A program made the translations under genes and the position numbers. A stretch of 64,000 bases of DNA, from positions 2,542,001 through 2,606,000 of the forward strand of contig NZ_CP095742.1 in the NCBI RefSeq assembly GCF_023078495.1, read 5' to 3'. Numbering within the stretch: the first letter of the stretch is position 1; every line of letters begins with the position of its first letter. The stretch comes from Luteibacter aegosomatissinici (GTDB lineage Bacteria; Pseudomonadota; Gammaproteobacteria; Xanthomonadales; Rhodanobacteraceae). This document shows, piece by piece, positions 52,871 through 62,731 of the stretch. The notes under the pieces were generated by a model, which did not search any database, was not told the DNA's origin, and saw nothing but the letters and a program-made list of their open reading frames with translations.

Positions 52871-52987
52871 TCGCAACGGCGCATAAAGCCGGCATCTGGG
52901 GGAAATGGGCGATGCCGGATCTAGCGTAACGGCATATCGGAACATGGCTTTAATCCATTCGGCATATTCGCGATATGCGCAATTTCA

Positions 52988-53971
52988 TCATTTGGTAGCG
53001 GGTGCGGTAACGACCGGTGCCGCCGCCGGGGGCAGCAGTTTATCCTGTGCTGCGCGCACGATGGTGCCGATGATGATGATCGCCAACGCTACGTTAGTGA
53101 TTACGAAAAGCACTGGCGCCACATCCGCGATCGCACCGGTCAGGCCACGCGATGACATGCTGATCGCGGTACCCGAAAGCGCTGTCAATCCGAAGGTAAA
53201 CGCCCAGTAGCTCGGCGCGAACGGCTGCTTCATGATCCATGGCAGCAGACGAACCAGCAGGAAAAACTGCAGCAGGCCGTAACCCCACGCAGCCTGCACA
53301 AGCAACTCGGGTAGTCCCTGCGTATTCGCCAGCCATGCCGCCACCGCGACAACGGGGGGCGCCAGTTGGATACCCAGCGTTGGCCGCAACGCGACGGGCA
53401 ACTCCTGTGCGTGGAATAAGCGATTGACGATGACGGATTCGAGCGCGAGCCAGGTGAAAACACCTGCACCAAAGAACAGGATGCCCCACGATGGAAAGCC
53501 GAGCGTTCCGGCAGTAATTGCCGTGATGAAATTGCCAGCGACCGATGGCAGGTAGATCACCGGCGTCACCGTTGTCATCTCACGGCCGCCCTGCAGCATG
53601 TCTCCAACCCGCCACACACTGAAAAGCACGTGCCCCACCCCACCGATCACCAGGGCGAGCACGGCAAGCATGTGCGAATGCGGCGCCAGCACCACGCCCA
53701 TCAGCGCGGTGGTGGCAGGCACCAGGCCGATGAAACAGCACTGCACGGGGTGCCGCGCCTCCTCCACGGCCGCCTCACGGTGGCCCAGCCATTTCATGGC
53801 ATAACACGTGATCAGCACCGCCCAGACCACGAACGCGGCGGCCATGATGGCCTCGCCGATCGCGGGAGGAAGACCCCACAGGTGGGAGGCGTTACGCCAG
53901 TTGCTCCCGAGGCCCACCAGGCCCAGGACCATGCCGAAGAAGGATGCGGGGATGGAGCGGCGGAGCACCAT
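52988..53971 (-). CDS. tehA: TehA/SLAC1-type anion channel
   Basis: A 327-residue inner-membrane protein with ten helices, matching the TehA/SLAC1 family of anion channels (tellurite resistance or chloride/nitrate transport). GIPASFFGMVLG-like start (RRSIPASFFGMVLGLVGLG), MTTVTPVIYLPSVAGNF and AYWAFTFGLTAL-like segments are seen. ATG 53971 follows the conserved start; 53992 is an alternative. It ends with an Ala/Pro tail. Confidence 0.82.
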   Translation of the reverse strand: MVLRRSIPASFFGMVLGLVGLGSNWRNASHLWGLPPAIGEAIMAAAFVVWAVLITCYAMKWLGHREAAVEEARHPVQCCFIGLVPATTALMGVVLAPHSHMLAVLALVIGGVGHVLFSVWRVGDMLQGGREMTTVTPVIYLPSVAGNFITAITAGTLGFPSWGILFFGAGVFTWLALESVIVNRLFHAQELPVALRPTLGIQLAPPVVAVAAWLANTQGLPELLVQAAWGYGLLQFFLLVRLLPWIMKQPFAPSYWAFTFGLTALSGTAISMSSRGLTGAIADVAPVLFVITNVALAIIIIGTIVRAAQDKLLPPAAAPVVTAPATK

Positions 53972-54043
53972 GGGAAGCCTCGTAGGTCGCAAACGCGCCC
54001 ACTATCTTGGCCTCACCCCGGGGCGTCTTGGCAAATGCCGTTG

Positions 54044-54367
54044 TCAGTCCCTGGCCCACACGCCCGCGTGCAGCACCCACTTGCCCTTCCGGTTTTCCCA
54101 GTAGGGATGCACATAGTGGTAGCCGGGGCGATCGCGTTCCCAGTGGCCGCGGACCGCCTCGTAATCGTGCCCGTTCCAGCCCCAGTAACCATGCGCCCAG
54201 ACCCAGCCGGCACGGCCCGCCGGGACCTCCTCGACGAGCTCACCCGGCGGCTCATGGGTGACCACCACCAGGGTTTCGTTGCGCGCCAGCCGCGGCTGTG
54301 GCGCGCACGCGGCCAGGGTGAGTGCAAGGGCGAGGGCCATCAGGGGCGTGGCGATCGCTGGGTGCAT
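54044..54367 (-). CDS. YXWGXW-motif lipoprotein
   Basis: A 107-residue lipoprotein: MHPAIATPLMALALALTLAAC with anchor Cys21. The mature part has the aromatic YXWGXW-type repeats (WAHGYWGWNGHDYEAV, WERDRPGYHYVHPYWENR). Such proteins are exported envelope proteins of unknown role. Start 54367 gives the signal peptide. Confidence 0.75.
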   Translation of the reverse strand: MHPAIATPLMALALALTLAACAPQPRLARNETLVVVTHEPPGELVEEVPAGRAGWVWAHGYWGWNGHDYEAVRGHWERDRPGYHYVHPYWENRKGKWVLHAGVWARD

Positions 54368-54509
54368 GGGAATCCTCAGGGGGCAAAAGGGGGGAGAGTA
54401 GAACGACCCAACGCTTTCCTGGCCATTTCGTTGGCGAGTGAAGGCCCGGCGTTCGGCAGGCATTCATGCCGTCACCCGGCTTCCACGGGCACGCCGGGAG
54501 AGTACGCCC

Positions 54510-55307
54510 ATGAAGATCGCGACCTTCAACGTCAACGGGATCACCGCCCGCTTGCCGCACCTCCTGCAGTGGCTGGAGCGCGAACAGCCCGATGTGGCGT
54601 GCCTGCAGGAACTGAAGGCACCGGACCGGGGATTCCCCCTTCAGGCTATCCACGATGTGGGCTACGGCGCGATCTGGTCTGGCCAGGCCTCGTGGAACGG
54701 CGTCGCCATCCTGTCCCGGGGGGAGGATCCGGTGGAGAGCCGGCGTAGCCTGCCCGGTGATGATAAGGACGTGCATAGCCGGTATATCGAAGCCCTGGCG
54801 CACGGTGTGCTCGTGGGCTGCATTTACCTGCCTAACGGCAACCCGAGGCCCGGTTCGAAGTTCGATTACAAGCTGGCGTGGTTCGATCGGCTTATTGCAT
54901 ACGCGAAGCCGCTTTTCGATACGGGTTACCCCATCGTGCTTGCCGGCGATTTCAACGTGGTGCCCACGGATGCGGATATTTACGACCCGAAGAACTGGCG
55001 CCGCGATGCCCTGCTCCAGCCCGAATCGCGCGACGCGTATGCGCGCCTGCTCGGCCAGGGCTGGACGGACGCACTGCGTGCCATGCATCCGGACGCCCAT
55101 ATTTACACGTTCTGGGACTACTTCCGCCAACACTGGCCCCGCGACCGCGGGTTGCGGATCGATCACCTGCTGCTTTCCGGGGACCTGGCCAAGCGGCTGA
55201 AAAACGCAGGCGTCGATCGCTGGGTCCGCGACCTCCCCAAGGCCAGCGACCATGCGCCGACCTGGGTGGAGCTGCGCGACCCGCCACGGGCGAAGCCCCG
55301 GCGGTAG
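54510..55307 (+). CDS. xthA: exodeoxyribonuclease III
   Basis: A 265-residue AP endonuclease/3'-5' exonuclease of the ExoIII family: KIATFNVNGI, LQELKAPD (metal Glu), DFNVVP and SDHAPTWV (catalytic His) are all present. It cuts at abasic sites and removes 3' blocks. ATG 54510 starts the conserved core. It is divergent from the YXWGXW lipoprotein gene. Confidence 0.93.
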   Translation: MKIATFNVNGITARLPHLLQWLEREQPDVACLQELKAPDRGFPLQAIHDVGYGAIWSGQASWNGVAILSRGEDPVESRRSLPGDDKDVHSRYIEALAHGVLVGCIYLPNGNPRPGSKFDYKLAWFDRLIAYAKPLFDTGYPIVLAGDFNVVPTDADIYDPKNWRRDALLQPESRDAYARLLGQGWTDALRAMHPDAHIYTFWDYFRQHWPRDRGLRIDHLLLSGDLAKRLKNAGVDRWVRDLPKASDHAPTWVELRDPPRAKPRR

Positions 55308-55415
55308 CGCCGCCGCGTGAACGCCGGCGAAGGGCCGTCACAGAACGGCCAAAAAAGCGAAGCAAGGATTCGGCGGGTTTGCTAGATTCGCGGCAACACC
55401 CCCGCCAGCACGTCC

Positions 55416-57713
55416 ATGCCCCAAGAGCGCCACGCACGGCTCACCCGCCTCGTCGACCGCAGCAGCAAAGCCAGCGTGGCCCTGGTGGTGCTCCTCACCC
55501 TCGCGGGCGTAGCGACGGCCATGGGCCTGCTGGCCACCCAGCGCATCGTTGGCAAGCGCTACGAGGTACTCATCGCCACCCAGGCCATCGGCCAGGATGT
55601 CCACGACATGCGGGCAGCGATCGGTGCGTGGGTCCTGCGGGACGACCCCAACGCGTCCTTGAATTGGCACCAGGCGGTGGCTTCCGGCGAAAGCCACTTC
55701 GCCACCGTGCAGGCCAGCCTCGGCAGCGACGCCCACGAGAAGGCGCTCGTCACCGCCCTGGGAATCAGCCTGCAACAGCGGGTGGATAGCGCAGCCCCCT
55801 TCCTCACGCATTCCGCTGCCCCCGAGCGCCAGCGCCACATCGAGGAATTGATGGGCGCCGACTACCAGTCGCGCAACGATGCCGTCGCCCGCGATGTCAC
55901 CGCCCTCGCGGCGTACGAGCGAATGCGCCTGCAGCGCGGCCAGTTCCGCCAGGACCTGGTGCTCTCCGTCGCCGGCGTCGTGCTGGTCGCCCTGGTCCTG
56001 TGGTCGGTGATCACGCTTCGGCGCGCCCGCTACACCGCGCGCAGCCTCGTGGATGGCTGGCGGGATGCCCTGGACGCGACACAGCGTGGCCGGGCCGAAC
56101 TCCATGCCTTCACTGACGCGGCCCCGCTCGCGGTATTCCACGTCAATGCGTACGGGGTACCGCAGTGGCAGAACGCACAGGCCAATGCGTGGGTCGGCTC
56201 ACGGACCGGACGCGACGTGGCCGATTTCATGCGTGAGAACATCGAGGAGGCGGACCGCGAGCGGGTACTCGAGGCATGGCGCCTGCTGGTGACCGAGGGC
56301 AAGCGCTTCGAACAGGTGTTCCGCTTTCACGGTACCGACCGGCTCACGGTCTGGGCGCATGCCCATGCGACGCCTGTCGTGGATGGCGGCGCGACCAGCG
56401 GCTTCGTGGCCGTTCTCCAGGACATCACCGGTGCGCGCATGTTGCAGGAGGAGCTGGACCATTCACGTAAACGCCTCCGCCGCATGACCGATGCCATCCC
56501 GGCGCTCATCGGCCGCCTCGACCAGGATGAGACCTACCGGTTCGTCAACGCCACCTACCGGCAGTGGTTTGGCGATGCCGCACCACGCATTGGCCAGACA
56601 CTGCGCGAGTTTGTCGGCGAGGCCAACTACCAGCGCCTGGTCCCGATGCTGGCCCGCGTACACCACGGCCAGGCGGTGCGCTTCGAAATGAACCAGATGA
56701 AGCTGCACGGCAAGTACTTCACCGGCGATGTCACCTATACGCCCGAATACGACGATGCCGGCGCCTTCCATGGCTTCTACGTGATGGTGACCGACGTCAG
56801 CGAGCGCAAGAAGCTCGAGGAGAGCCTTTTCGCCGCGAAGGAACTCGCCCAGGTGACCCTGGATTCGATCGGCGACGCCGTGCTGACCACCGACACGACG
56901 GGCACCATCACTTTCCTGAATCAACGGGCTGAATCGCTGCTGCTACGCCCCACGATGCGCGCCCGCGGCATGCCCATCGAATCCGTCGTCCACCTGCGCG
57001 ACATGCACGACCAGCCGAGCGACAGCTCCCTGCTCCGGGCCATCGCCGAGGAACGCACGGTCGATATGCTCCAGCCGCGTCAGCTACTGCTTGCGGATGG
57101 CACGCGCCTGGACATCGAGGATGTCGCTGCACCGATCCGTGATCGCGAAGGGCATGTGGTGGGCGGCGTACTGGTATTGCGCGATGTATCGGTGGCGCGC
57201 GCGGTGGCTGACCGCATGCGTCAACTCGCGGAATCGGACACGCTGACGGGGCTGCCGAACCGCCTGGTCTTCGAGGAGCGCCTTAAGGCCGCGCTCGCCC
57301 ACCTGAAAGCGGCGGATAGCCTGGCGGTGCTTTACATGGACCTCGACGGCTTCAAGGCGGTCAACGACGTCCATGGCCACGCCGCGGGCGATGAGCTCCT
57401 GCGCCAGTTCGCCGAGCGCCTGCTCCGCCGCACCCGCAAGGCCGATACCGTCTGCCGCCTGGGCGGCGACGAATTCGTCGCGCTCCTCGCCCCACCGATC
57501 TCGCTACGCGAGGCCATGGTGCGCGCGGAAGATTTCATCGACGCCGCCAGCCAGCCTTTCTTCTGGAACGGCCTGCCGCTGCATGTCACCTTGAGCGTCG
57601 GCATCTCGACGGCACCGCAGCACGGCGTGGATGCCCTCGCCCTGGTCCGCCGCGCCGACGATGCCCTCTACGAAGCCAAAGCCACCGGCAAAAACAAAGT
57701 CGCCGTCCTGTAG
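55416..57713 (+). CDS. membrane PAS-GGDEF diguanylate cyclase
   Basis: A 765-residue protein: two membrane helices (about 20-40 and 190-210) flanking a helical periplasmic sensor region, then three PAS-like regions (about 230-340, 355-460, 475-590) and a GGDEF domain (about 600-765). The active motif is RLGGDEFVALL and the inhibitory I-site RxxD (RKAD) lies five residues before it. No EAL domain. It makes c-di-GMP. The stop TAG lies in a REP element. Confidence 0.9.
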   Translation: MPQERHARLTRLVDRSSKASVALVVLLTLAGVATAMGLLATQRIVGKRYEVLIATQAIGQDVHDMRAAIGAWVLRDDPNASLNWHQAVASGESHFATVQASLGSDAHEKALVTALGISLQQRVDSAAPFLTHSAAPERQRHIEELMGADYQSRNDAVARDVTALAAYERMRLQRGQFRQDLVLSVAGVVLVALVLWSVITLRRARYTARSLVDGWRDALDATQRGRAELHAFTDAAPLAVFHVNAYGVPQWQNAQANAWVGSRTGRDVADFMRENIEEADRERVLEAWRLLVTEGKRFEQVFRFHGTDRLTVWAHAHATPVVDGGATSGFVAVLQDITGARMLQEELDHSRKRLRRMTDAIPALIGRLDQDETYRFVNATYRQWFGDAAPRIGQTLREFVGEANYQRLVPMLARVHHGQAVRFEMNQMKLHGKYFTGDVTYTPEYDDAGAFHGFYVMVTDVSERKKLEESLFAAKELAQVTLDSIGDAVLTTDTTGTITFLNQRAESLLLRPTMRARGMPIESVVHLRDMHDQPSDSSLLRAIAEERTVDMLQPRQLLLADGTRLDIEDVAAPIRDREGHVVGGVLVLRDVSVARAVADRMRQLAESDTLTGLPNRLVFEERLKAALAHLKAADSLAVLYMDLDGFKAVNDVHGHAAGDELLRQFAERLLRRTRKADTVCRLGGDEFVALLAPPISLREAMVRAEDFIDAASQPFFWNGLPLHVTLSVGISTAPQHGVDALALVRRADDALYEAKATGKNKVAVL

Positions 57714-57746
57714 GAGCGCGCTGGCGCGCGATCGCGCGTTCCTACA
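57709..57746. repeat. REP pair (inverted)
   Basis: TGTAGGAGCGCGCTGGCGCG is followed by a near-inverse unit ending at 57746. The TAG at 57711-57713 stops the GGDEF gene; the right arm ends at the convergent TetR gene's stop. Confidence 0.8.
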
Positions 57747-58308
57747 AGAGTGCCAGCGCGGAGCGCTTGCCGGCCTCGAGGATTTCATCCGAGAGCGCAC
57801 CGTCCTTCGTGGCCCGCGCCATCTGCAGGGCGCCATTGATCAGCGCGTAAAGGGCGATGGCCTTTGCGCGTGCCTCCTCCCTGGGCAGCGCAGGCCATTG
57901 CTCAGCCAGCCGGCTGACCAGGGCGTCCATACCCTCGGCGAACGCCTCACGTACCGGCTCGGAGCGCCTGGAGACATCCGCCACCAGCGTGGCGATCGGG
58001 CACCCCTGCTGGGGGTTATCCCGATGCCGCGTGGAAAGATAGGACTCGATGTAGGCGGCCGTGTTGCCGCCCTTTTCGATGCGCTCATTGAGGAAGTCCA
58101 ACCGCTCGGCCATGGCGTAAGCCACGACCTCGCGGGCCAGGTCTTCCTTCGATGTGAAGTGGTTGAAGAACGCGCCATTGGTCAGCCCGGCGCTTTGCAT
58201 CACGGAGGCAATGCCCTCGCCTTCAAAGCCGCGCTCGCGGAAGTTCTGCGCCGCCACTTCGATGATCCGCTGGCGGGTCTTTTCCTTATGGTCTTTCGCG
58301 TATCGCAT
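57742..58308 (-). CDS. TetR-family regulator of efflux operon
   Basis: A 188-residue TetR regulator with the HTH near residues 12-57 (GIASVMQSAGLTNGAFFNHF) and a helical ligand domain. It lies last in the emr-like unit, three bases after the outer-membrane component, so it is expressed with the genes it probably controls. The ligand is unknown. Confidence 0.88.
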   Translation of the reverse strand: MRYAKDHKEKTRQRIIEVAAQNFRERGFEGEGIASVMQSAGLTNGAFFNHFTSKEDLAREVVAYAMAERLDFLNERIEKGGNTAAYIESYLSTRHRDNPQQGCPIATLVADVSRRSEPVREAFAEGMDALVSRLAEQWPALPREEARAKAIALYALINGALQMARATKDGALSDEILEAGKRSALALL

Positions 58309-58311
58309 GAT

Positions 58312-59769
58312 TCACCTCGAAACATCGGCCACCTTGTCGGCAGGCACATCCCAACCACCACCCAGGGCACGGAAGGCGCCCACGGCGGCGCGGGCATCGT
58401 CCGTGCGTACGCGCGCGAGCAGGTCGCGTGAAGCCAGCAGCTGGCGGTCTTCGTCCAGCACTTCCAGCAAGCTCACCGCACCGCCCTTGTAGGCATCCTG
58501 CGCCGCATCGCGCGCCCGGACGTGCGCCGCCACCTCGTTCTCCAGCACGCCATGCTGGGCCTCGAGTTGGGTCAGCGACACGATGGCGTTCTCCACATCT
58601 TCCGTGGCCTTCAACATGGAGCCACGGTACTTCGCCAGTGCCTCGGCGTTCGCACCACGTGCCTCTTTCACATCCGCATCCACCCGGCCGAAATCGAACA
58701 GGCGCCAGTGCAGCCCAAGGGCACCCTGCGACTGGAAGGCCGAACCGGTCAGCAACTTCCCGCTATCCAGTGTGGCGAAACCAAGCAGGCCCGACAACGA
58801 TACCTGCGGATAGTACTGCGCCAGCGCGACGCCGATACGTGCATTGCTGGACGCCAGTTCCCGCTCTGCCGCGATGACATCAGGCCGGCGGCGCAGCAGC
58901 GATGCCGGGCCACCGGCGCCATCCACGGTGGGAATGTGGAACGGCTTCTGCGACGAGGCGATCTCTTTGGCGTACGTCCCGGGCGCGGCTCCCATCAATA
59001 CATCGAGCCGGTTGAGCTGCGTATCCAGCTCGGCCTGCAGCGGGGGCACCGTACCCTGCGCCTGTAGCAGCAGCGCTTCGGCCTGGGCCGACTCGCGCTC
59101 CGTGCCCAAACCATTCTGCTGGCGCAGGTGCACCAGGTCGACCAGGCCCTGCTCGTTGCGGATCTGCTCGTTCGCGATAGCGATGCGCGCCTGCGCGCCA
59201 CGCACGCGGAAGTACGCATCCGCGGCTTCAGCGACCAGGGTGATGCGCACACCAGCGTGCGTGGCCTCGGCGGCCTGCCAGGCGGCATTCGCCGCTTCGT
59301 CACCGCGGCGCAGGCCACCGGCGAGATCGAGTTCCCAGCTCGCACCTACACCAAGGTCTTCGTACGTCTGGTTCCGCTCATAGCCAGGCTGCGGGCTGGC
59401 CAGCTTGCCCAGCGGGCTGCGCTCCGACTGGCGTAGGCGTGCGGCGTTCGCATCCAGGCTGCCCTGGGGTAAGCGATCGGCGTGCGCGTACTGCGCCGCC
59501 GCGCTGGCCTGCTGGACACGCGCCGCGGAGGCCGCAAGGTCCAGGTTCTGATCGAGCACCCGCGCAACGATCGTGCTGAGTTCGGGATCGTCGAACCCGT
59601 TCCACCACGTCTCCAGCGCAGGAGCCGGGGCTTCGGCCACCCGCTGGTCGAGGGCGGCCTGCTCGTGCCATGCAGATGCGGCCGGCAAGCTGGGCTTCAC
59701 GTAATCCGGGCCAACCGTGCAACCGGCCAGCACCAGGGGGAGAATCAAGGGGAGCAGTTTAGTGCGCAT
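58312..59769 (-). CDS. NodT-family outer-membrane efflux lipoprotein
   Basis: A 485-residue outer-membrane factor: MRTKLLPLILPLVLAGC with anchor Cys16, then the repeated OEP fold (about 60-480). It completes a tripartite drug pump with the HlyD-like adaptor and the DHA2 transporter encoded upstream, and overlaps the latter by 11 bases. Confidence 0.9.
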   Translation of the reverse strand: MRTKLLPLILPLVLAGCTVGPDYVKPSLPAASAWHEQAALDQRVAEAPAPALETWWNGFDDPELSTIVARVLDQNLDLAASAARVQQASAAAQYAHADRLPQGSLDANAARLRQSERSPLGKLASPQPGYERNQTYEDLGVGASWELDLAGGLRRGDEAANAAWQAAEATHAGVRITLVAEAADAYFRVRGAQARIAIANEQIRNEQGLVDLVHLRQQNGLGTERESAQAEALLLQAQGTVPPLQAELDTQLNRLDVLMGAAPGTYAKEIASSQKPFHIPTVDGAGGPASLLRRRPDVIAAERELASSNARIGVALAQYYPQVSLSGLLGFATLDSGKLLTGSAFQSQGALGLHWRLFDFGRVDADVKEARGANAEALAKYRGSMLKATEDVENAIVSLTQLEAQHGVLENEVAAHVRARDAAQDAYKGGAVSLLEVLDEDRQLLASRDLLARVRTDDARAAVGAFRALGGGWDVPADKVADVSR

Positions 59770-61297
59770 CGGCGGAAGGACCTTTAGGAGGCTGCACCTT
59801 GCGCATCAGCGGCACCATGGCCGTGGCAAGCACAAAGCACAACATGATGGAAAAGAAAGCGTCGCTGTAAGTCATGGTCTGCGCTTCCCGGTAAGTGAGC
59901 TGCCAGAGCTCGCGCAGTGCGACCTGAGAGGTCTGCGCGGCACCGTCCAGGCCGGTGAGCAGGCTGTTCATCGCCTCGTTCGCCGGCGTCAGGTGCTCGG
60001 CAAGGCGCTGGAAATGCAGGTTGGTACGGTCATTGAGGATCGTGGCGCACGCGGCGATACCGATGGCACCCCCGAGGTTACGCATGGTGTTGAACAGCCC
60101 CGACGCATGACGCAGGCGTGCCGGCGGCAACCCGCCGAGGGTGAGCGTGACGACCGGGGGGACCGCCAGTTGCTGCGCCGCGCCGCGCAGCGCTTGCGGC
60201 AGCAACAGTTCGGTACCGCTCCAGTCGTGCGTGATGGGCGTGAACTCGAACATGGAGATGGCAAACAACGCCATGCCCACCATCATCAGCCAGCGCAGGT
60301 CCACCCGATTCGCCAGGAACGTGTACACCGGGATCGTGAGGATCTGGAAAACACCCGTCGAAAACACCGCCTTGCCGATCTGGAACGCGCTATAGCCTTC
60401 CACCCGGCCGAGGAATAAGGGCGTCAGGTAGATCGTTGCAAACAGGCCGATGCCCGTGACGAACGAAAAGAACGATCCAAGGGCGAAATTGCGGTCCTTC
60501 AGCGCGCGCAGGTCCACCACCGGGTGTTCTGCCGTCAGCTCTCGCCACACGAACAGCACGCCGGCAATCGCTGCCGTCCACGCGGTAGTCCGGATGACGC
60601 TGTCTTCCATCCAGTTCCAGCGCGGGCCTTCTTCCAGCGTGTACTCAAGGCAGCCCAGGAACAGCGCGATCAGGACGATGCCAGCCCAGTCACCCAGCTT
60701 CAGAAGGCCAAGGTCAGGCTCGTCGATCTTCACCAGTGCCGGTACCGCCACGGTCACGAAGATGCCCGGCACGAGGTTGATGAAGAACAGCCAGTGCCAT
60801 GAGTAGTTATCCGTAATCCAGCCACCCAGGGTCGGCCCCATTGTCGGGGCGAGCGAGGCCAGCGCACCAATCGTCGCGGCGGCGATGACACGCTGCTTGC
60901 CTTCGAAGAACACGAACGCCGTGGTGAACACCATCGGGATCATGGAGCCGCCAATGAAACCCTGCGCGGCGCGGAACACGATCATGCTCTGGATATCCCC
61001 GGCGATACCGCACAGCAGGCTGGTCACCGTGAAGCCCGCCGCCGAGACGGCGAACAACCAGCGCGTCGAGAACACGCGGGAAAGCCAGCCGGACAGGGGG
61101 ATGACCACGATCTCCGCGATGAGGTAACTGGTTTGCACCCAGGCGGTATCGTCCGCGCCGGCCGACAGGCCACCGCCGATATCACGCAGTGATGCCGAAA
61201 CGATCTGGATATCCAGCAGGGCGATGAACATGCCCACGCACATGCTGGCGAAGGCAAAGATCTTCTGGCCCGGGGTGAGGTGGGCGACGGGGCTCAT
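59759..61297 (-). CDS. emrB: DHA2-family MFS drug exporter (EmrB-like)
   Basis: A 512-residue 14-helix MFS transporter: LLDIQIVSASLRDIGGGLSA (DHA2 start), WVQTSYLIAEIVVIPLSGWL and RAAQGFIGGSMIPMVF (motif C region). EmrB-type proteins export hydrophobic drugs. It overlaps the adaptor gene by four bases and the outer-membrane gene by eleven. Confidence 0.9.
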   Translation of the reverse strand: MSPVAHLTPGQKIFAFASMCVGMFIALLDIQIVSASLRDIGGGLSAGADDTAWVQTSYLIAEIVVIPLSGWLSRVFSTRWLFAVSAAGFTVTSLLCGIAGDIQSMIVFRAAQGFIGGSMIPMVFTTAFVFFEGKQRVIAAATIGALASLAPTMGPTLGGWITDNYSWHWLFFINLVPGIFVTVAVPALVKIDEPDLGLLKLGDWAGIVLIALFLGCLEYTLEEGPRWNWMEDSVIRTTAWTAAIAGVLFVWRELTAEHPVVDLRALKDRNFALGSFFSFVTGIGLFATIYLTPLFLGRVEGYSAFQIGKAVFSTGVFQILTIPVYTFLANRVDLRWLMMVGMALFAISMFEFTPITHDWSGTELLLPQALRGAAQQLAVPPVVTLTLGGLPPARLRHASGLFNTMRNLGGAIGIAACATILNDRTNLHFQRLAEHLTPANEAMNSLLTGLDGAAQTSQVALRELWQLTYREAQTMTYSDAFFSIMLCFVLATAMVPLMRKVQPPKGPSADAH

Positions 61298-62358
61298 GGC
61301 GCGTTGGTATCAACGGTCGCCGTGACGGAAAGGCCTGGACGCAACAGGCCCAGGTCGCCGTCCTTGCCATCCAGCACGACCCGCACCGGCACGCGCTGGA
61401 CGATTTTGGTGAAGTTGCCCGTGGCGTTCTCCGGCGGCAGCACGCTGAACTGCGCACCCGTGGCGGGTGCGAGCGAGGCGATGTGGCCACGGAACGGATG
61501 GTCGGGCATCACGTCGGCACGCACGTCGACGCCCTGCCCGACTTTCATGCGGGCGAGCTGGTCTTCCTTGAAGTTCGCATCCACCCACAGACCGTGGGCG
61601 GGCACGACGGCCAGCATCGGGCTGCCGGCCGAAACAAACGCGCCGACCCGTGCACGACGGTTGCCGATCGTGCCATCCACGGGCGCACGCACCTCGGTGT
61701 AGGACAGATCGAGGTGCGCGCTATCGGCCTGGGCCTTCGCCTGGGCCAGCGCCGCTTCGGCCTGGTGCTTCTGGGTATCGATCACGTCAAGCTGGCGGCG
61801 CGCCGCCTCAACGGCAGCGCTTGCCTTCTGGCGGTCGGCGTCGGCGGTTTGTGCCACGGCGCGTGCACGCTGGGCAGCTTCCACCGAGACGGCGGAACGG
61901 CTGACCAGGTCGCCGTAGCGGGTATCGTCCAGCCGCGCACGGTTGGCCTCGGCATCGGCGCCCGCCTTGCTGGCTTCGGCCTGGTGGATGACGCTTTGCT
62001 GCAAGGCCGCGACGGCATCGAGGTTGCGCAGCGTGGCTTCCTGGGCCTCAACGGCGGCGTCGGCCTTGGCGGCGGCAGCCCGGTAGTCGCGGTCATCGAT
62101 ACGGATGAGCAGGTCGCCTTTATGGACGGCCTGGTTATCGGTCACGGCGACGGTCTGGATGTAGCCGGGGACTTTCGAGCCGATCACCGTAACGTCGCCG
62201 CCGACATAGGCGTCGTCGGTGTCCTGGATGAAACGGCCGGTGGTCCACCAGTGGGCGCCGTAGGCGAGGACGCCCACCAGGACGACCGCCCCCGCCGCGA
62301 GCTTGAGGGGTTTGGTGCGCCGGACCGGCGCGGCGGGTGAATCGATGACAGCGGACAC
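61294..62358 (-). CDS. emrA: HlyD-family periplasmic adaptor (EmrA-like)
   Basis: A 354-residue membrane-fusion protein: a membrane anchor (LKLAAGAVVLVGVLAYGAHWW), lipoyl/barrel parts (VIGSKVPGYIQTVAVTDNQAV), a coiled-coil hairpin (about 110-210) and APVDGTIGNRRARVG. It bridges EmrB to the outer-membrane factor. GTG 62358 with AAGGG eight bases upstream is chosen; a TTG at 62421 is in frame. Confidence 0.88.
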   Translation of the reverse strand: MSAVIDSPAAPVRRTKPLKLAAGAVVLVGVLAYGAHWWTTGRFIQDTDDAYVGGDVTVIGSKVPGYIQTVAVTDNQAVHKGDLLIRIDDRDYRAAAAKADAAVEAQEATLRNLDAVAALQQSVIHQAEASKAGADAEANRARLDDTRYGDLVSRSAVSVEAAQRARAVAQTADADRQKASAAVEAARRQLDVIDTQKHQAEAALAQAKAQADSAHLDLSYTEVRAPVDGTIGNRRARVGAFVSAGSPMLAVVPAHGLWVDANFKEDQLARMKVGQGVDVRADVMPDHPFRGHIASLAPATGAQFSVLPPENATGNFTKIVQRVPVRVVLDGKDGDLGLLRPGLSVTATVDTNAP

Positions 62359-62392
62359 GGGCGTACCCTTCAGCAGTTGAATTATGCTCGTA

Positions 62393-62421
62393 CTTTTATG
62401 ACCGCACCGATGGGGATTCAA
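62393..62421 (-). promoter_or_regulatory. putative promoter of emr operon
   Basis: Minus-strand TTGAAT (62416-62421) and TAAAAG (62393-62398) with a 17-base spacer lie about 35 bases before the emrA start. No clear TetR palindrome was found beside it. Confidence 0.4.
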
Positions 62422-62491
62422 GGGGGTCGATGAAAAATAGTTTCACCCGGGCGTAATGACCGTACCGAGCGCCGCGCCCCTAGGTGACACC

Positions 62492-62531
62492 AAAAAAAAG
62501 CGCCGACCCGGCTGATGGACCGGACGGCGCT
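62492..62531 (-). terminator. rho-independent terminator without an obvious gene
   Basis: On the minus strand an imperfect GC stem (AGCGCCG-CCGG with CCGG-CGGCGCT) is followed by eight T. The gap 62359-62731 holds no convincing gene on that strand upstream of it, so it may end a small RNA or block read-through into emrA. Confidence 0.65.
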
Positions 62532-62731
62532 GGACCTGGCGATGGGGGATTCCGGGGGGACGCCAGGCAACCTCATCGTGCCCGCTGACCTGCGCGCCGA
62601 AGCGTGACGGGCGTCTCGCTTTCCCTGCCCCACCGTTTATTCATATCGGTCGTAGCGTGCCATCAGTCACGGCAACCACTTCATGCGCGCGTGCATCCCA
62701 CCCGCTTACGCCACCACTGTAAGGATGCACC

